Below, in pieces: positions 46,515 to 59,500 of a stretch of DNA of 64,000 nucleotides. The stretch is from Paraphysomonas bandaiensis (Eukaryota; Chrysophyceae). The notes under the pieces were generated by a model. It did no database searches, was not told the DNA's origin, and saw nothing but the letters and a program-made list of their open reading frames with translations. Position 1 is the first letter of the stretch. Each line of letters starts with the position of its first letter. The stretch lies in NCBI GenBank assembly GCA_965644295.1, contig CBFFRP010000001.1, positions 1-64,000 of the forward strand. Direction: 5' to 3'. The translations under genes and the position numbers were made by a program.

Positions 46515-46892
46515 TACAAAAAACAAGCGTTTCAATGGTGCGTACTTAACAATACTCGACAACTGTTGCTTTAGTTGTGTAATATGCGTTACATACACAG
46601 GAACACAGTCATATGCGGTATATATGTTTGTTTTATTACTGATCGTACAGATGCACACACTGTACTGAAAAAAGTTAACTAGAAGAAAAAAACGTTTCAA
46701 AAAAGGCTGTATATCATGATAAGCGGCCACTTGCACGAAGGCTATGAAAAGATGATGCGAGATAGCAGATGTGCAGTGGCAGATATATATAAGTGTAGAG
46801 GGTCACTGCTACGACTATACACAGTGCACAGTGAGAGCCTGTTACTGTGTATACAGCTGTAGTCCAGTGAGAGAAAACTAAAACTGAAAACA
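46515..46892. other. Spacer with shared repeat, no gene recognised
   Basis: 46517-46599 is homologous to 15282-15366. The rest holds poly-A runs and no assigned feature. Confidence 0.5.
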
Positions 46893-47467
46893 TTATCTGG
46901 GAGAGAGGTCCTCATTCATGTGACGCAGCGGTGCAGCTGCATTGAGTTTAATGAGATAGTTGACTCGATTGACCTTATGAGTCTTATTGCCTCTGTTGGT
47001 GTTGCTGTTAGTGTTGTAGGAGGTGGCCTTATGAGGCTTATATGGACCACTAGACGAATAGAGACGACGAAGAGGAGGAGGGTTGGAGGTTAGAGGGGTG
47101 GATGGACGGGGCATAGATTGCTTTGGAAGAATGAGACTGGAAGGTGGTCTGTTTTGTATATGTGTATATGGGCCTGGCTATGTGTGTACAGGTGTGTGTA
47201 TAGATGGGGGTGGGTGGAATAGAAGATCGAGAGCATATTTATGTGTGCAGAGTGCAGAGTGGAGTCCATAAAAGATTTTGATTGGTGGGTAAACCTCCGC
47301 TGCAATTTCCTGCGGAATGTTCTACAGGATCTCGAGGACGTCGTCTCATGTGGTGCTGTGAATCTGTCTGGAAAAAAATCGAGGTTTTCTGGTATATTCT
47401 GTTTTTTGATGATCAACCGATAACGAAAAAAGGGTGTTCTCTGCTTGATCGACTTCGAGATGCCCAT
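46893..47467 (-). CDS. Possible small reverse-strand gene, head-to-head with the F-box gene
   Basis: Two overlapping open frames on the reverse strand (47467-47090 and 47114-46893) could be exons. Splicing at 'ttccaaag|caatctatgcc' would join a basic N-terminal part ('SIKQRTPFFRYRLIIKKQ') to a Ser/Pro/Asn-rich tail. No domain is recognised. The main argument is position: the other clear forward genes here have a reverse partner at such a distance. The start and splicing are unproven, and it may be noncoding. Confidence 0.22.
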
Positions 47468-47638
47468 ATATGTATATACAGTATGTATTCGTAGTGTATA
47501 GTATATACAATATACAGCCTGTGTGCTATCGTATGTACATACTCTGCCGCACTCTGTCTGTCTGTGCGTGATGTGAGGGGAGGATATACATACCTAACAG
47601 ACAGATATGCTCGAGACTGCTATACATTCGGCATTAAT

Positions 47639-48979
47639 ATGATGAGATCAGTGTTGAAAGAGAGCCACAGGACATGTCTTCTATCGAGTCTACCGCATGA
47701 TATGTTGGTTCATATCGCGGGGTTCATCGGATCAGTTAGAGATGTGATGCAGCTAACAGCTCTGTGTGGATCGTTGAGACGCGTCCTCTCATCTGATGCG
47801 CATATATGGACACTCCTCTGCAGAGAATTGAATCTTGTGGAGACACTCAGAATGCCGAAAAAAAGATCCACTCGATTGAGTGTTAACACTAAACTGAACT
47901 TTAAGATATGCGCAGAGCGTAAATTGAAACTGATAAGTGACTCCAATCAGCTGTTGTTGAGTCGTTTCAAGCATTTGATTGATCGTTATAAACGTGACTG
48001 TCCCAAATCACTGGACCGTTTAATCCGTCGATACTTTCCCAATATGATTGGCTTTAATATTAATACACAATCGCATTTGCTTGAGGGTAATACTCTATTG
48101 AATTTATGTGCTCGGTATGGGCGCTATGCGTGCATTCAAATGCTACTTCGAATGGGTGCGAACACTGAGCTTTCAGATGTTGGAGGTTTTACTCCACTTA
48201 TAAACGCTGCATACCGAGGAGACCTTGAGATTGTCCAACTCCTTTTGAAACATGGAGCGAATATATCTGCCAAAGGATGTTTGCGTGGGGGCTCCCCTCA
48301 AGTAAGTCGTGCACACTGAGCATACAGTGCAAGAAATATGTGTAATCCCTCATATTTGTGTGGTGAGTACAGAATGCGGAGTACTGGGCAAGTCGCAGTA
48401 ACTACGCTTCTGCTGCGGAAGTTTTGCAGGTACCTCCTACTGATATGTGTGAACTTGTGTGGTGATTTGTGTACTCTAACGCTATAGTATCTGAGAGTCA
48501 TACGCTTGCGCATGGAAGGTGAAACACTGTCCTGCGCAGAGAAGTCAGCATCTTCTGTTACCTGTGAAAGCGAAGAACAGAAATCAATAGAAAAAACTAA
48601 TACTTCTCGAAAAGAGAGAATATGGAGAAGAAACTTTAAGGAAGAATCTCAGTACAAGGTGTGGCTACAGGAAGAAGATGATACGAGAAGGTTTGCTCTG
48701 TATCCCGCAGCAAAGAAGAAGTGGTGCGTCTGTGAGGACAGTGAGGTTTTATGAATTCTTTCCTTTTTCGTTTTTGTAACATGCGTTAATAAGGATGGCG
48801 ACTTCAGGCGTTGGATAGCATGCGACAGCACCACATGTAGAGTAGAGTGGTATCACTTTGAATGCGCTGGATTAAACCTCACTGATGAGGTATCTTTCAC
48901 CCTTACCTCACGTTTGGTTCATAAGTTGTCGATATTATAGGTTCCTAACGTATGGATTTGTCCACAATGTCGAAATTAG
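47639..48979 (+). CDS. F-box / ankyrin / PHD-finger fusion protein
   Basis: Five exons: 47639-48301, 48373-48429, 48488-48745, 48794-48889, 48941-48979; 370 aa, all junctions phase 0. The start is the first of two adjacent ATGs. An F-box (about 13-56: 'LLSSLPHDMLVHIAGFIGS', 'HIWTLLCRELN') would bind Skp1. Ankyrin repeats follow at about 147-215 ('NTLLNLCARYGRYACIQML', 'GGFTPLINAAYRGDLEIV', 'LLLKHGAN'). After a charged linker the C-terminus is an ING-like PHD finger rebuilt over three exons: 'WCVCEDSE', 'WIACDSTTCRVEWYHFECA', 'VWICPQCRN'. This suggests an SCF-type ubiquitin ligase receptor that recognises a methylated histone or chromatin target; that function is inferred. If exon joining were wrong, the F-box/ANK and PHD parts could be two genes, but no stop or start separates them. 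Confidence 0.82.
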
Positions 48980-49701
48980 TGATGGGTATAGTGTTTTTTT
49001 CTGTTGCGGGGCTGCTACGATAAGATCACGAGTGGCGGCTCTAACTAACGCTTGTACATATGTCGATATGTTTCTAATTCGAGGATATATTGGATTTTCC
49101 AAACTGTGAGGACTGTGTGTTGGAGTATTTTTGTGGCACGCTGGTTGTGTTTTATATATTAGTGGAGTTTTCGATTTTGTGGTACTGTCGTTCGAGTACT
49201 CTGCACAATGTCACCGACGACAATCCATATGTACTATATCCAGTATATTATAATTTTCGGTTGGTGTATACTAAATGTGATTAGCATATGCAGTGTGTAG
49301 TATTTGCTATTCCTGTTTCAAAGCTGACACTCAAAGTAATGTAAATAGTTTCTACGTCTGAGCAGTTTACGATGTTCGTTATTCAATTTTTGGCATGAAT
49401 AGAAATGGCACGGATCCAGTAGTATGTACACTCTTCGTATTTCTTCCTACCATACACACAGGACTTCCCTTATACCATAGAGTATAGAGAATTTTTTGAA
49501 GTGAAGGTATCATCAATCACCAACCAATAACCAATCTATTCATCTATACCTCTAGCAAACAATTTTTTAATGGTAAAAATGCGCATTTCCTACTGCTGGA
49601 GAAGATGATGACATAGCATATTCCCTAAATACAATAAAATCGACAAATTACATTCGCGTATGACGTTGTCCTGCGTTCTTAATTCTATGTGACATGAAGT
49701 A
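48980..49701. other. 3' flank of the F-box/PHD gene, nothing recognised
   Basis: AT-rich 720 bp between the gene and the LTR element. Short open frames only. No domain, RNA or repeat was assigned. Confidence 0.5.
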
Positions 49702-49970
49702 TGTCAAGTTATGACACAATTGGATGATTTACTAAGTTAACTGGACGTGTATTTACTCATGAATCAAGTTAAGATAAGAGAAGATTATAATAAATATAAT
49801 AAGCAATATATCACGTTATCTCTACTAACACTCATTTCTAGTACGATCTTACATCGTCATGATATCACTTCTCATAATACAGCTCATCACTACTGTATTC
49901 TCCAGTAACCGTCATAATTCCAATATCTTAGAATTACAGCTTTTAATTGCTCAAACAGCAAAACTCAACA
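49702..49970. repeat. Left LTR
   Basis: Near-identical to 51828-52096. TG...CA ends. Left flank AGTA. Confidence 0.85.
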
Positions 49971-51827
49971 CTCCCTCTCAATTCAAAGCTGTACATTGAA
50001 TTGTCAAACCACGAGTCATAACTGACGGGCGGATACGCAACCACCAAGACCTCATGAGCTGTACATTGAATCTTCACATCGCAAGACATAATTGACGGAT
50101 ACTATGTAGATTGAATCCTCACATCACGAGACATAACTGATGGGTAGAATTACAGCTTTTAATTGCTCCAACAGCAAAACTCAACACTCCCTCTCAATTC
50201 AAAGCTGTAGATAGACTCTTCATATCACGAGACATAACTGACGGATACGCAACCACCAAAAAACCTCATAGGACAAACCGGTGGACGTATGACTCCGACG
50301 TTTCAGCAAGTCTCACCATAGACAACACATTGAAAGATCTTCTGTCTCTGATAACAGCACGTATGATTTCTTATCCTCGTCACTGAGATCAATCACACCA
50401 CATCATTCAACTTCAACGCTAAGTCGCGAGTGCTCTGGCTGTCAGGAAGAATGGAGTGGGTTCGTACAATCGAAGTCCCAGTTCGACCAACACCACCCCC
50501 CGAAGCCACACCAGATCCCGCATGCCAGCAGACATAGCCTGATACTTACATATTGAAACGAATCAACACAATTAACGAACATCGCATATATTATGCCTTG
50601 GTCTCTCTACAATTAGACATATTATTATGTTAGTTATTAGATACAGTCAATAATGTCATCACACAGATTGACAATCTCCTCATCATGGAGAAGGTTTACC
50701 TCACCCAGGGTGGACACACTAGTCAACACCCGTACGCTTACTCAGAAGGTACAGTCTCACAGACACGATTCACGCTGATCTCACTAGACTTAGTATACAC
50801 AGTATCACTAGGCAAAGTACGAAGGGACATTCTCTTCCCTGGAATCTCATCCGCCGTATAGACTTATTGGGCGTACCACCCGAAGCAGGCGTGTAGATGA
50901 AGATCCACCCCTTTTTTCATCACAAAAACGAGGTTTTTATAGTACAGTCGTCTCACTAGATACAACACACACAGTACCAACACAACTCTTACTGGTCTCC
51001 CTAGACGCAGTCGATGTGGTACATATACACATGTGTCTCATACACTGTTTTCACTGGTCTCTCTAGACGCAGTACATACACTACTCTCGGGCAGGTACTG
51101 AAGGACGACACAGTCCTTGACATCCTATCCGCCGTATGCTGGGCGTGTACCCCTAGCCGGCGTCGATAGCGAGTCACCTGCCCCATCGTCACGGGTCGCA
51201 GGATTTTTCGTACCACCATTGTGTATAATCGTTAGTCACATTCACAACATGCTAACATGGCAGTATCAAGTGCCCTCGAGGCTACTCTACTATTACACCA
51301 TTTTCCCGAACCACTTCTCAAGTAGCTCTAAGGATTAAGCCCTTATCCACATGATTCGAGCTTGTAAGATGGCTGAACTCTGCAACAGTTCGGGCTTGTA
51401 TGTCACCCTTGACCACAACCTCCTCAAGCTCATCATCGATAGCATTCCATCACATGAGGAGATGCTCTCATCTTATATAACACAATTAACACAACTCCTG
51501 ATCACTCGCACCCCCATCGATAGCACTACATCCCAATCCACACAATCAGACAAATTACTGAATCACCGTGCACACTCCATGCGCATGAGATATTCTGATA
51601 ATTATGCGGGTCTCTCCAGAGGGTTCATACATCATCAATCCAGTCTACTTTTTCTATCTTATGTTCGTATGAAAAACCCCGATTTTCAAAAATAATACTG
51701 GTTTTATATCCTATATACTATATACTGTATGTTTCTACTATACAAAAAGCAGTACTCCTGCTTCTCTGTCCAGTTCCATTCCAATGGTCACACTTCAGCA
51801 GTTGCTTCCAACTACCATCCGCTACCA

Positions 51828-52096
51828 TGTCAAGTTATGACACAATTGGATGATTTACTAAGTTAACTGGACGTGTATTTACTCATGAATCAAGTTAAGA
51901 TAAGAGAAGATTATAATAAATATAATAAGCAATATATCACGTTATCTCTACTACCACTCATTTCTAGTACGATCTTACATCGTCATGATATCACTTCTCA
52001 TAATACAGCTCATCACTACTGTATTCTCCAGTAACCGTCATAATTCCAATATCTTAGAATTACAGCTTTTAATTGCTCAAACAGCAAAACTCAACA
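51828..52096. repeat. Right LTR
   Basis: Near-identical to 49702-49970. Right flank AGTA. Confidence 0.85.
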
Positions 52097-52278
52097 AGTA
52101 TTCGTGATGTAATAGGGTTGGCACTAGTTTATTACAATGATATTCATTTCAATTAAGCCGTTATTGGCAACATTGTAATTGTGTGAGGTGCTTATGTTGT
52201 GGCGTGCGAAGGTAGTCTATAGTAGCTTCTATGAAGATGTCTTAAAATTCCACTGCACCCAGTTATGAAGGTGATAGA

Positions 52279-52680
52279 TTACTTAATATGTGTACTAATA
52301 GTTTGTATTATCAACGGTTCTATTTGATGTACTTTATCCGCATGCTCCGGAGGCGTATTACAGCTAACGAAGCACTGAATATTAAATCGCTTCGCTATTC
52401 GTTGTCCCATCGCAGCTCCATACTCCTCATTCGCATCCTCATTACGTATTAAAGATGAGCTGAGAGGGGTCGAGACGTATTTAGTTGGCATTGATACTAC
52501 TAAAGATTGAAATAGAGGGGGGCTCTGATCGGATCCTATCCATATTATGCAACTGTTAGTTAAGAATGTTATGTTAACGTGTAGTTTCATATCTCCCACC
52601 AGAGAGGAGAACTTTTGAATGTTAATGGAGTTAGAGGGGATAGATGGTTGAGTTTCGGTAGTGGATGTGTCTTCATTCAT
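52279..52680 (-). CDS. PSMG4: Proteasome assembly chaperone 4 (PAC4/PSMG4)
   Basis: Single exon, 133 aa from the ATG at 52680, near the usual length of about 123. An in-frame ATG at 52773 would add 31 residues of low-quality sequence, so the internal start is preferred. Family features are 'LTNSCIIWIGSDQSPPLF', where the family has a Trp-Val/Ile-Gly strand; then 'LVVSMPTKYVSTPLSSSLI', 'GAAMGQRIAKRFNIQCFVS' and a C-terminal helix ('QIEPLIIQTISTHIK'). PAC3-PAC4 heterodimers guide assembly of the 20S alpha ring in the cytosol; the PAC3 partner is not in this window. It is divergent from the thiolase gene. Confidence 0.85.
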   Translation of the reverse strand: MNEDTSTTETQPSIPSNSINIQKFSSLVGDMKLHVNITFLTNSCIIWIGSDQSPPLFQSLVVSMPTKYVSTPLSSSLIRNEDANEEYGAAMGQRIAKRFNIQCFVSCNTPPEHADKVHQIEPLIIQTISTHIK

Positions 52681-53296
52681 GTTCACTGTGATGTAATTAA
52701 CTGGTGTGCTCGACACAACTATATGTATATATGTGTGTGTGATAGCAATGCAATAACGCTGATTCAGAGGCATGATTGCGGGATAGTTTCTACATGCACA
52801 CTGCTGCTATGTGTACTTATCTATCACTCTATGCGTACTTATCTATCACTCTATGTGTACTTATCTAACACTCTATGTGTACTTCTCTATCACTCTGTGT
52901 GTACTTATCTATCACTCTATGTGTACTTTATGTGTACTTATCTATCACTCTATGTGTACTTATCTATCACTCTATGTGTACTTTATGTGTACTTATCTAT
53001 CACTTTATGCGTACTTATCTATCACTCTATATGTACTTGTCTTTGTCACATCTCTTCCTCATCATCAGCAGTTAACCATATGACAATCTCAGAGCACTGA
53101 TAGGAACTGCTTGCACACCATACACCATACCATACCATACCATACCATACATATGCATACATGTACTTCGTATTATACACTCTCCGCATATATACAGCAG
53201 CACTCTGTGTCTATGTCTACATATCCACACACATATCCACATCATCTCGACTCCACGTACATATCTAACCAACCACCTCTCTCTCACATAATATCA
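52681..53296. promoter_or_regulatory. Divergent spacer (PSMG4 / thiolase) with minisatellite
   Basis: A 616-bp head-to-head gap. It includes the 22-bp minisatellite at 52814-53045 and a 'ccata' pentanucleotide run at 53120-53150. Any open frame through it is a product of the repeats. Confidence 0.45.
52814..53045 (+). repeat. 22-bp minisatellite
   Basis: About ten units of 'tacttatctatcactctatg' plus 'tg', some shortened to 'gtactttat'. It sits in the spacer between PSMG4 and the thiolase exon. Confidence 0.85.
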
Positions 53297-53530
53297 ATGC
53301 CCCCCCGTCGAGTGTTTGTAGTGGGTGGATCAGTGACTCGGTTTATAGGGTCTCGTCATCCAGATTTCATTAATAAGAAACATCCCCAATATGGGATACT
53401 GAATAACCCGGACTTGGAGCACTACATCGACAGAGCTGTTAATGACACCATGAGCGTTACCGGGGTACCTGCAGAAGCGATTGAGAAAGCGTGGATTGGT
53501 AACTTTGCGGGAGAGTTGTTTTGTCAGCAG
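53297..53530 (+). CDS. Thiolase / acetyl-CoA acetyltransferase, first exon (partial)
   Basis: 78 codons from the first ATG, ending in a good donor (cag|gtacatcc). 'VFVVGGSVTRFIGSRHPD' is the N-terminal strand of SCP2-type thiolases, and 'IEKAWIGNFAGELFCQQ' matches the family motif that precedes the catalytic-cysteine region. The catalytic Cys, His and second Cys would be encoded by later exons outside the window. The product would condense or cleave acyl-CoA in mitochondria, peroxisome or cytosol. The following intron exceeds 10.4 kb, unlike all other introns here. Alternatively the repeat array has cut the gene, leaving a dead fragment. Confidence 0.75.
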
Positions 53531-53587
53531 GTACATCCCTCGCATCTACATACAGATACACAGACAGATACATGAATATATACACAA

Positions 53588-56500
53588 CACTAATCTTATA
53601 TACACATATCTTATATGCACATATCTTATATACACATATCTTATATAGACATATCTTATATGCACATATCTTATATACACATATCTTATATACACATATC
53701 TTATATGCACATATCTTATATACACATATCTTATATAGACATATCTTATATGCACATATCTTATATAGACATATCTTATATACATCACACTAATCTTATA
53801 TGCACATATCTTATATAGACATATCTTATATGCACATATCTTATATGCACATATCTTATATGCACATATCTTATATGCACATATCTTATATACACATATC
53901 TTATATACACATATCTTATATGCACATATCTTATATACACATATCTTATATAGACATATCTTATATGCACATATCTTATATAGACATATCTTATATACAT
54001 CACACTAATCTTATATGCACATATCTTATATAGACATATCTTATATGCACATATCTTATATAGACATATCTTATATGCACATATCTTATATGCACATATC
54101 TTATATACACATATCTTATATACACATATCTTATATGCACATATCTTATATACACATATCTTATATAGACATATCTTATATGCACATATCTTATATGCAC
54201 ATATCTTATATAGACATATCTTATATGCACATATCTTATATAGACATATCTTATATGCACATATCTTATATACACATATCTTATATGCACATATCTTATA
54301 TAGACATATCTTATATACACATATCTTATATACACAACACTAATCTTATATGCACATATCTTATATGCACATATCTTATATACACATATCTTATATGCAC
54401 ATATCTTATATGCACATATCTTATATACACATATCTTATATGCACATATCTTATATACACATATCTTATATACACATATCTTATATACATCACACTAATC
54501 TTATATGCACATATCTTATATGCACATATCTTATATACACATATCTTATATGCACATATCTTATATACACATATCTTATATAGACATATCTTATATGCAC
54601 ATATCTTATATACACATATCTTATATGCACATATCTTATATACACATATCTTATATGCACATATCTTATATGCACATATCTTATATACACATATCTTATA
54701 TGCACATATCTTATATACACATATCTTATATACATCACACTAATCTTATATGCACATATCTTATATACACATATCTTATATACATCACACTAATCTTATA
54801 TGCACATATCTTATATACATCACACTAATCTTATATGCACATATCTTATATGCACATATCTTATATACACATATCTTGTGTACATCACACTAATCTTATA
54901 TGCACATATCTTATATGCACATAGCTTATATACACATATCTTATATACATCACACTAATCTTATATGCACATATCTTATATACACATATCTTATATGCAC
55001 ATATCTTATATACACATATCTTATATACACATATCTTATATGCACATATCTTATATACACATATCTTATATGCACATATCTTATATGCACATATCTTATA
55101 TGCACATATCTTATATAGACATATCTTTTATACACATCTCTTACATGCACATATCTTATATACACATATCTTATATACATCACACTAATCTTATATGCAC
55201 ATATCTTATATACACATATCTTATATGCACATATCTTATATACACTAATCTTATATGCACATATCTTATATACATCACACTAATCTTATATGCACATATC
55301 TTTTATGCACATATCTTATATACACATATCTTATGTACATCACACTAATCTTATATGCACATATCTTATATGCACATATCTTATATGCACATATCTTGTA
55401 TAGACATATCTTATATACACATATCTTATATGCACATCTCTTATATACACATATCTTATATACACATATCTTATATGCACATATCTTATATGCACATATC
55501 TTATATACACATATCTTATATACACTAATCTGATATGCACATATCTTATATACATCATACTAATCTTATATGCACATATTTTTTATGCACATATCTTATA
55601 TACACATATCTTATATGCACATATCTTATATACACATATCTTATATACATCACACTAATCTTATATGCACATATCTTATATACACATATCTTATATACAT
55701 CACACTAATCTTATATGCACATATCTTATATACACATATCTTATATACATCACACTAATCTTATATGCACATATCTTATATACACATATCTTATATACAT
55801 CACACATATCTTATATGCACATATCTTATATGCACATAGCTTATATACACATATCTTATATACACATATCTTATATACATCACACTAATCTTATATGCAC
55901 ATATCTTATATACACATATCTTATATGCACATATCTTATATACACATATCTTATATACACATATCTTATATACACATATCTTATATGCACATATCTTATA
56001 TACACATATCTTATATAGACATATCTTATATACACATATCTTATATGCACATCTCTTATATACACATATCTTATATACACATATCTTATATGCACATATC
56101 TTATATGCACATATCTTATATACACATATCTTATATACACTAATCTGATATGCACATATCTTATATACACATATCTTATATACACATATCTTATATACAC
56201 ATATCTTATATACACTAATCTGATATGCACATATCTTATATACACATATCTTATATGCACATATCTTATACACACATATCTTATATACGCATATCTTATA
56301 TGCACATATCTTATATACACATATCTTATATACATCACACTAATCTTATATGCACATATCTTATATACACATATCTTATATACATCACACTAATCTTATA
56401 TGCACATATCTTATATACACATATCTTATATACATCACACATATCTTATATGCACATATCTTATATGCACATATCTTATATGCACATAGCTTATATACAC

Positions 56501-59500
56501 ATATCTTATATACACATATCTTATATACATCACACTAATCTTATATGCACATATCTTATATACACATATCTTATATGCACATATCTTATATACACATATC
56601 TTATATACACATATCTTATATACACATATCTTATATGCACATATCTTATATACACATATCTTATATAGACATATCTTATATACACATATCTTATATGCAC
56701 ATATCTTATATGCACATATCTTATATGCACATATCTTATATAGACATATCTTATATACACATATCTTATATGCACATATCTTATATACACATATCTTATA
56801 TACATCACACTAATCTTTTATGCACATATCTTATATACACATATCTTATATACACATATCTTATATACACTAATCTTATATGCACATATCTTATATACAC
56901 ATATCTTATATGCACATATCTTTTATGCACATATCTTATATACACATGTCTTATGTACATCACACTAATCTTATATGCACATATCTTATATAGACATATC
57001 TTATATACACATCTCTTATATGCACATATCTTATATACACATATCTTATATGCACATATCTTATATGCACATATCTTATATACACATATCTTATATACAC
57101 ATATCTTATATACACATATCTTATATACACATATCTTATATACACATATCTTATATGCACATATCTTATATACACATATCTTATATGCACATATCTTATA
57201 TACACATATCTTATATGCACATATCTTATATGCACATATCTTATATGCACATATCTTATATAGACATATCTTATATGCACATCTCTTATATGCACATATC
57301 TTATATACACATATCTTATATACATCACACTAATCTTTTATGCACATATCTTATATACACATATCTTATATACACATATCTTATATACACTAATCTTATA
57401 TGCACATATCTTATATACACATATCTTATATGCACATATCTTTTATGCACATATCTTATATACACATGTCTTATGTACATCACACTAATCTTATATGCAC
57501 ATATCTTATATAGACATATCTTATATACACATCTCTTATATGCACATATCTTATATACACATATCTTATATGCACATATCTTATATGCACATATCTTATA
57601 TACACATATCTTATATACACATATCTTATATACACATATCTTATATACACATATCTTATATACACATATCTTATATGCACATATCTTATATACACATATC
57701 TTATATGCACATATCTTATATACACATATCTTATATGCACATATCTTATATGCACATATCTTATATGCACATATCTTATATAGACATATCTTATATGCAC
57801 ATCTCTTATATGCACATATCTTATATACACATATCTTATATACATCACACTAATCTTTTATGCACATATCTTATATACACATATCTTATATACACATATC
57901 TTATATACACTAATCTTATATGCACATATCTTATATACACATATCTTATATGCACATATCTTTTATGCACATATCTTATATACACATGTCTTATGTACAT
58001 CACACTAATCTTATATGCACATATCTTATATAGACATATCTTATATACACATCTCTTATATGCACATATCTTATATACACATATCTTATATACACATATC
58101 TTATATACACATATCTTATATGCACATATCTTATATACATCACACTAATCTTATATGCACATATCTTTTATGCACATATCTTATATACACATATCTTATG
58201 TACATCACACTAATCTTATATGCACATATCTTATATGCACATATCTTATATACACATATCTTATATGCACATATCTTATATGCACATATCTTATGTACAC
58301 ATATCTTATATACACTAATCTGGTATGCACATATCTTATATACATCATACTAATCTTATATGCACATATCTTTTATGCACATATCTTATATACGCATATC
58401 TTATATGCACATATCTTATATACACATATCTTATATACATCACACTAATCTTATATGCACATATCTTATATACACATATCTTATATACATCACACTAATC
58501 TTATATGCACATATCTTATATACACATATCTTATATACATCACACATATCTTATATGCACATATCTTATATGCACATATCTTATATGCACATAGCTTATA
58601 TACACATATCTTATATACACATATCTTATATGCACATATCTTATATGCACATATCTTATATACACATATCTTATATGCACATATCTTTTATGCACATATC
58701 TTATATACACATGTCTTATGTACATCACACTAATCTTATATGCACATATCTTATATAGACATATCTTATATACACATCTCTTATATGCACATATCTTATA
58801 TACACATATCTTATATGCACATATCTTATATGCACATATCTTATATACACATATCTTATATACACATATCTTATATACACATATCTTATATACACATATC
58901 TTATATACACATATCTTATATGCACATATCTTATATACACATATCTTATATGCACATATCTTATATACACATATCTTATATGCACATATCTTATATGCAC
59001 ATATCTTATATGCACATATCTTATATAGACATATCTTATATGCACATCTCTTATATGCACATATCTTATATACACATATCTTATATACATCACACTAATC
59101 TTTTATGCACATATCTTATATACACATATCTTATATACACATATCTTATATACACTAATCTTATATGCACATATCTTATATACACATATCTTATATGCAC
59201 ATATCTTTTATGCACATATCTTATATACACATGTCTTATGTACATCACACTAATCTTATATGCACATATCTTATATAGACATATCTTATATACACATCTC
59301 TTATATGCACATATCTTATATACACATATCTTATATACACATATCTTATATACACATATCTTATATGCACATATCTTATATACACATATCTTATATACAC
59401 ATATCTTATATACACATATCTTATATACACATATCTTATATACACATATCTTATATGCACATATCTTATATACACATATCTTATATGCACATATCTTATA

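Larger units (their letters stand above)
49702..52096. mobile_element. LTR element without retroviral genes (2.4 kb)
   Basis: Two direct repeats of 269 bp (49702-49970 and 51828-52096) begin TG and end CA and differ at about one position (a/c near 49828 against 51954). They are flanked by AGTA on both sides (49698-49701 and 52097-52100), a plausible target-site duplication. The 1857-bp interior has no reverse transcriptase, integrase or protease frame that I can see. A duplicated internal block ('gaattacagcttttaattgc' at 49931 and 50151) extends from LTR-derived sequence. This fits a non-autonomous LTR element (LARD/TRIM type) of recent insertion. Confidence 0.82.

Noticed and set aside
52681-52773. 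N-terminal extension of PSMG4 from the ATG at 52773
   Set aside because: The extra 31 residues do not match the family, and the ATG at 52680 gives the usual length.
52615-53100. 161-codon forward frame opposite PSMG4
   Set aside because: Its first part is antisense to PSMG4 and the rest is the 22-bp minisatellite; no independent coding signal.
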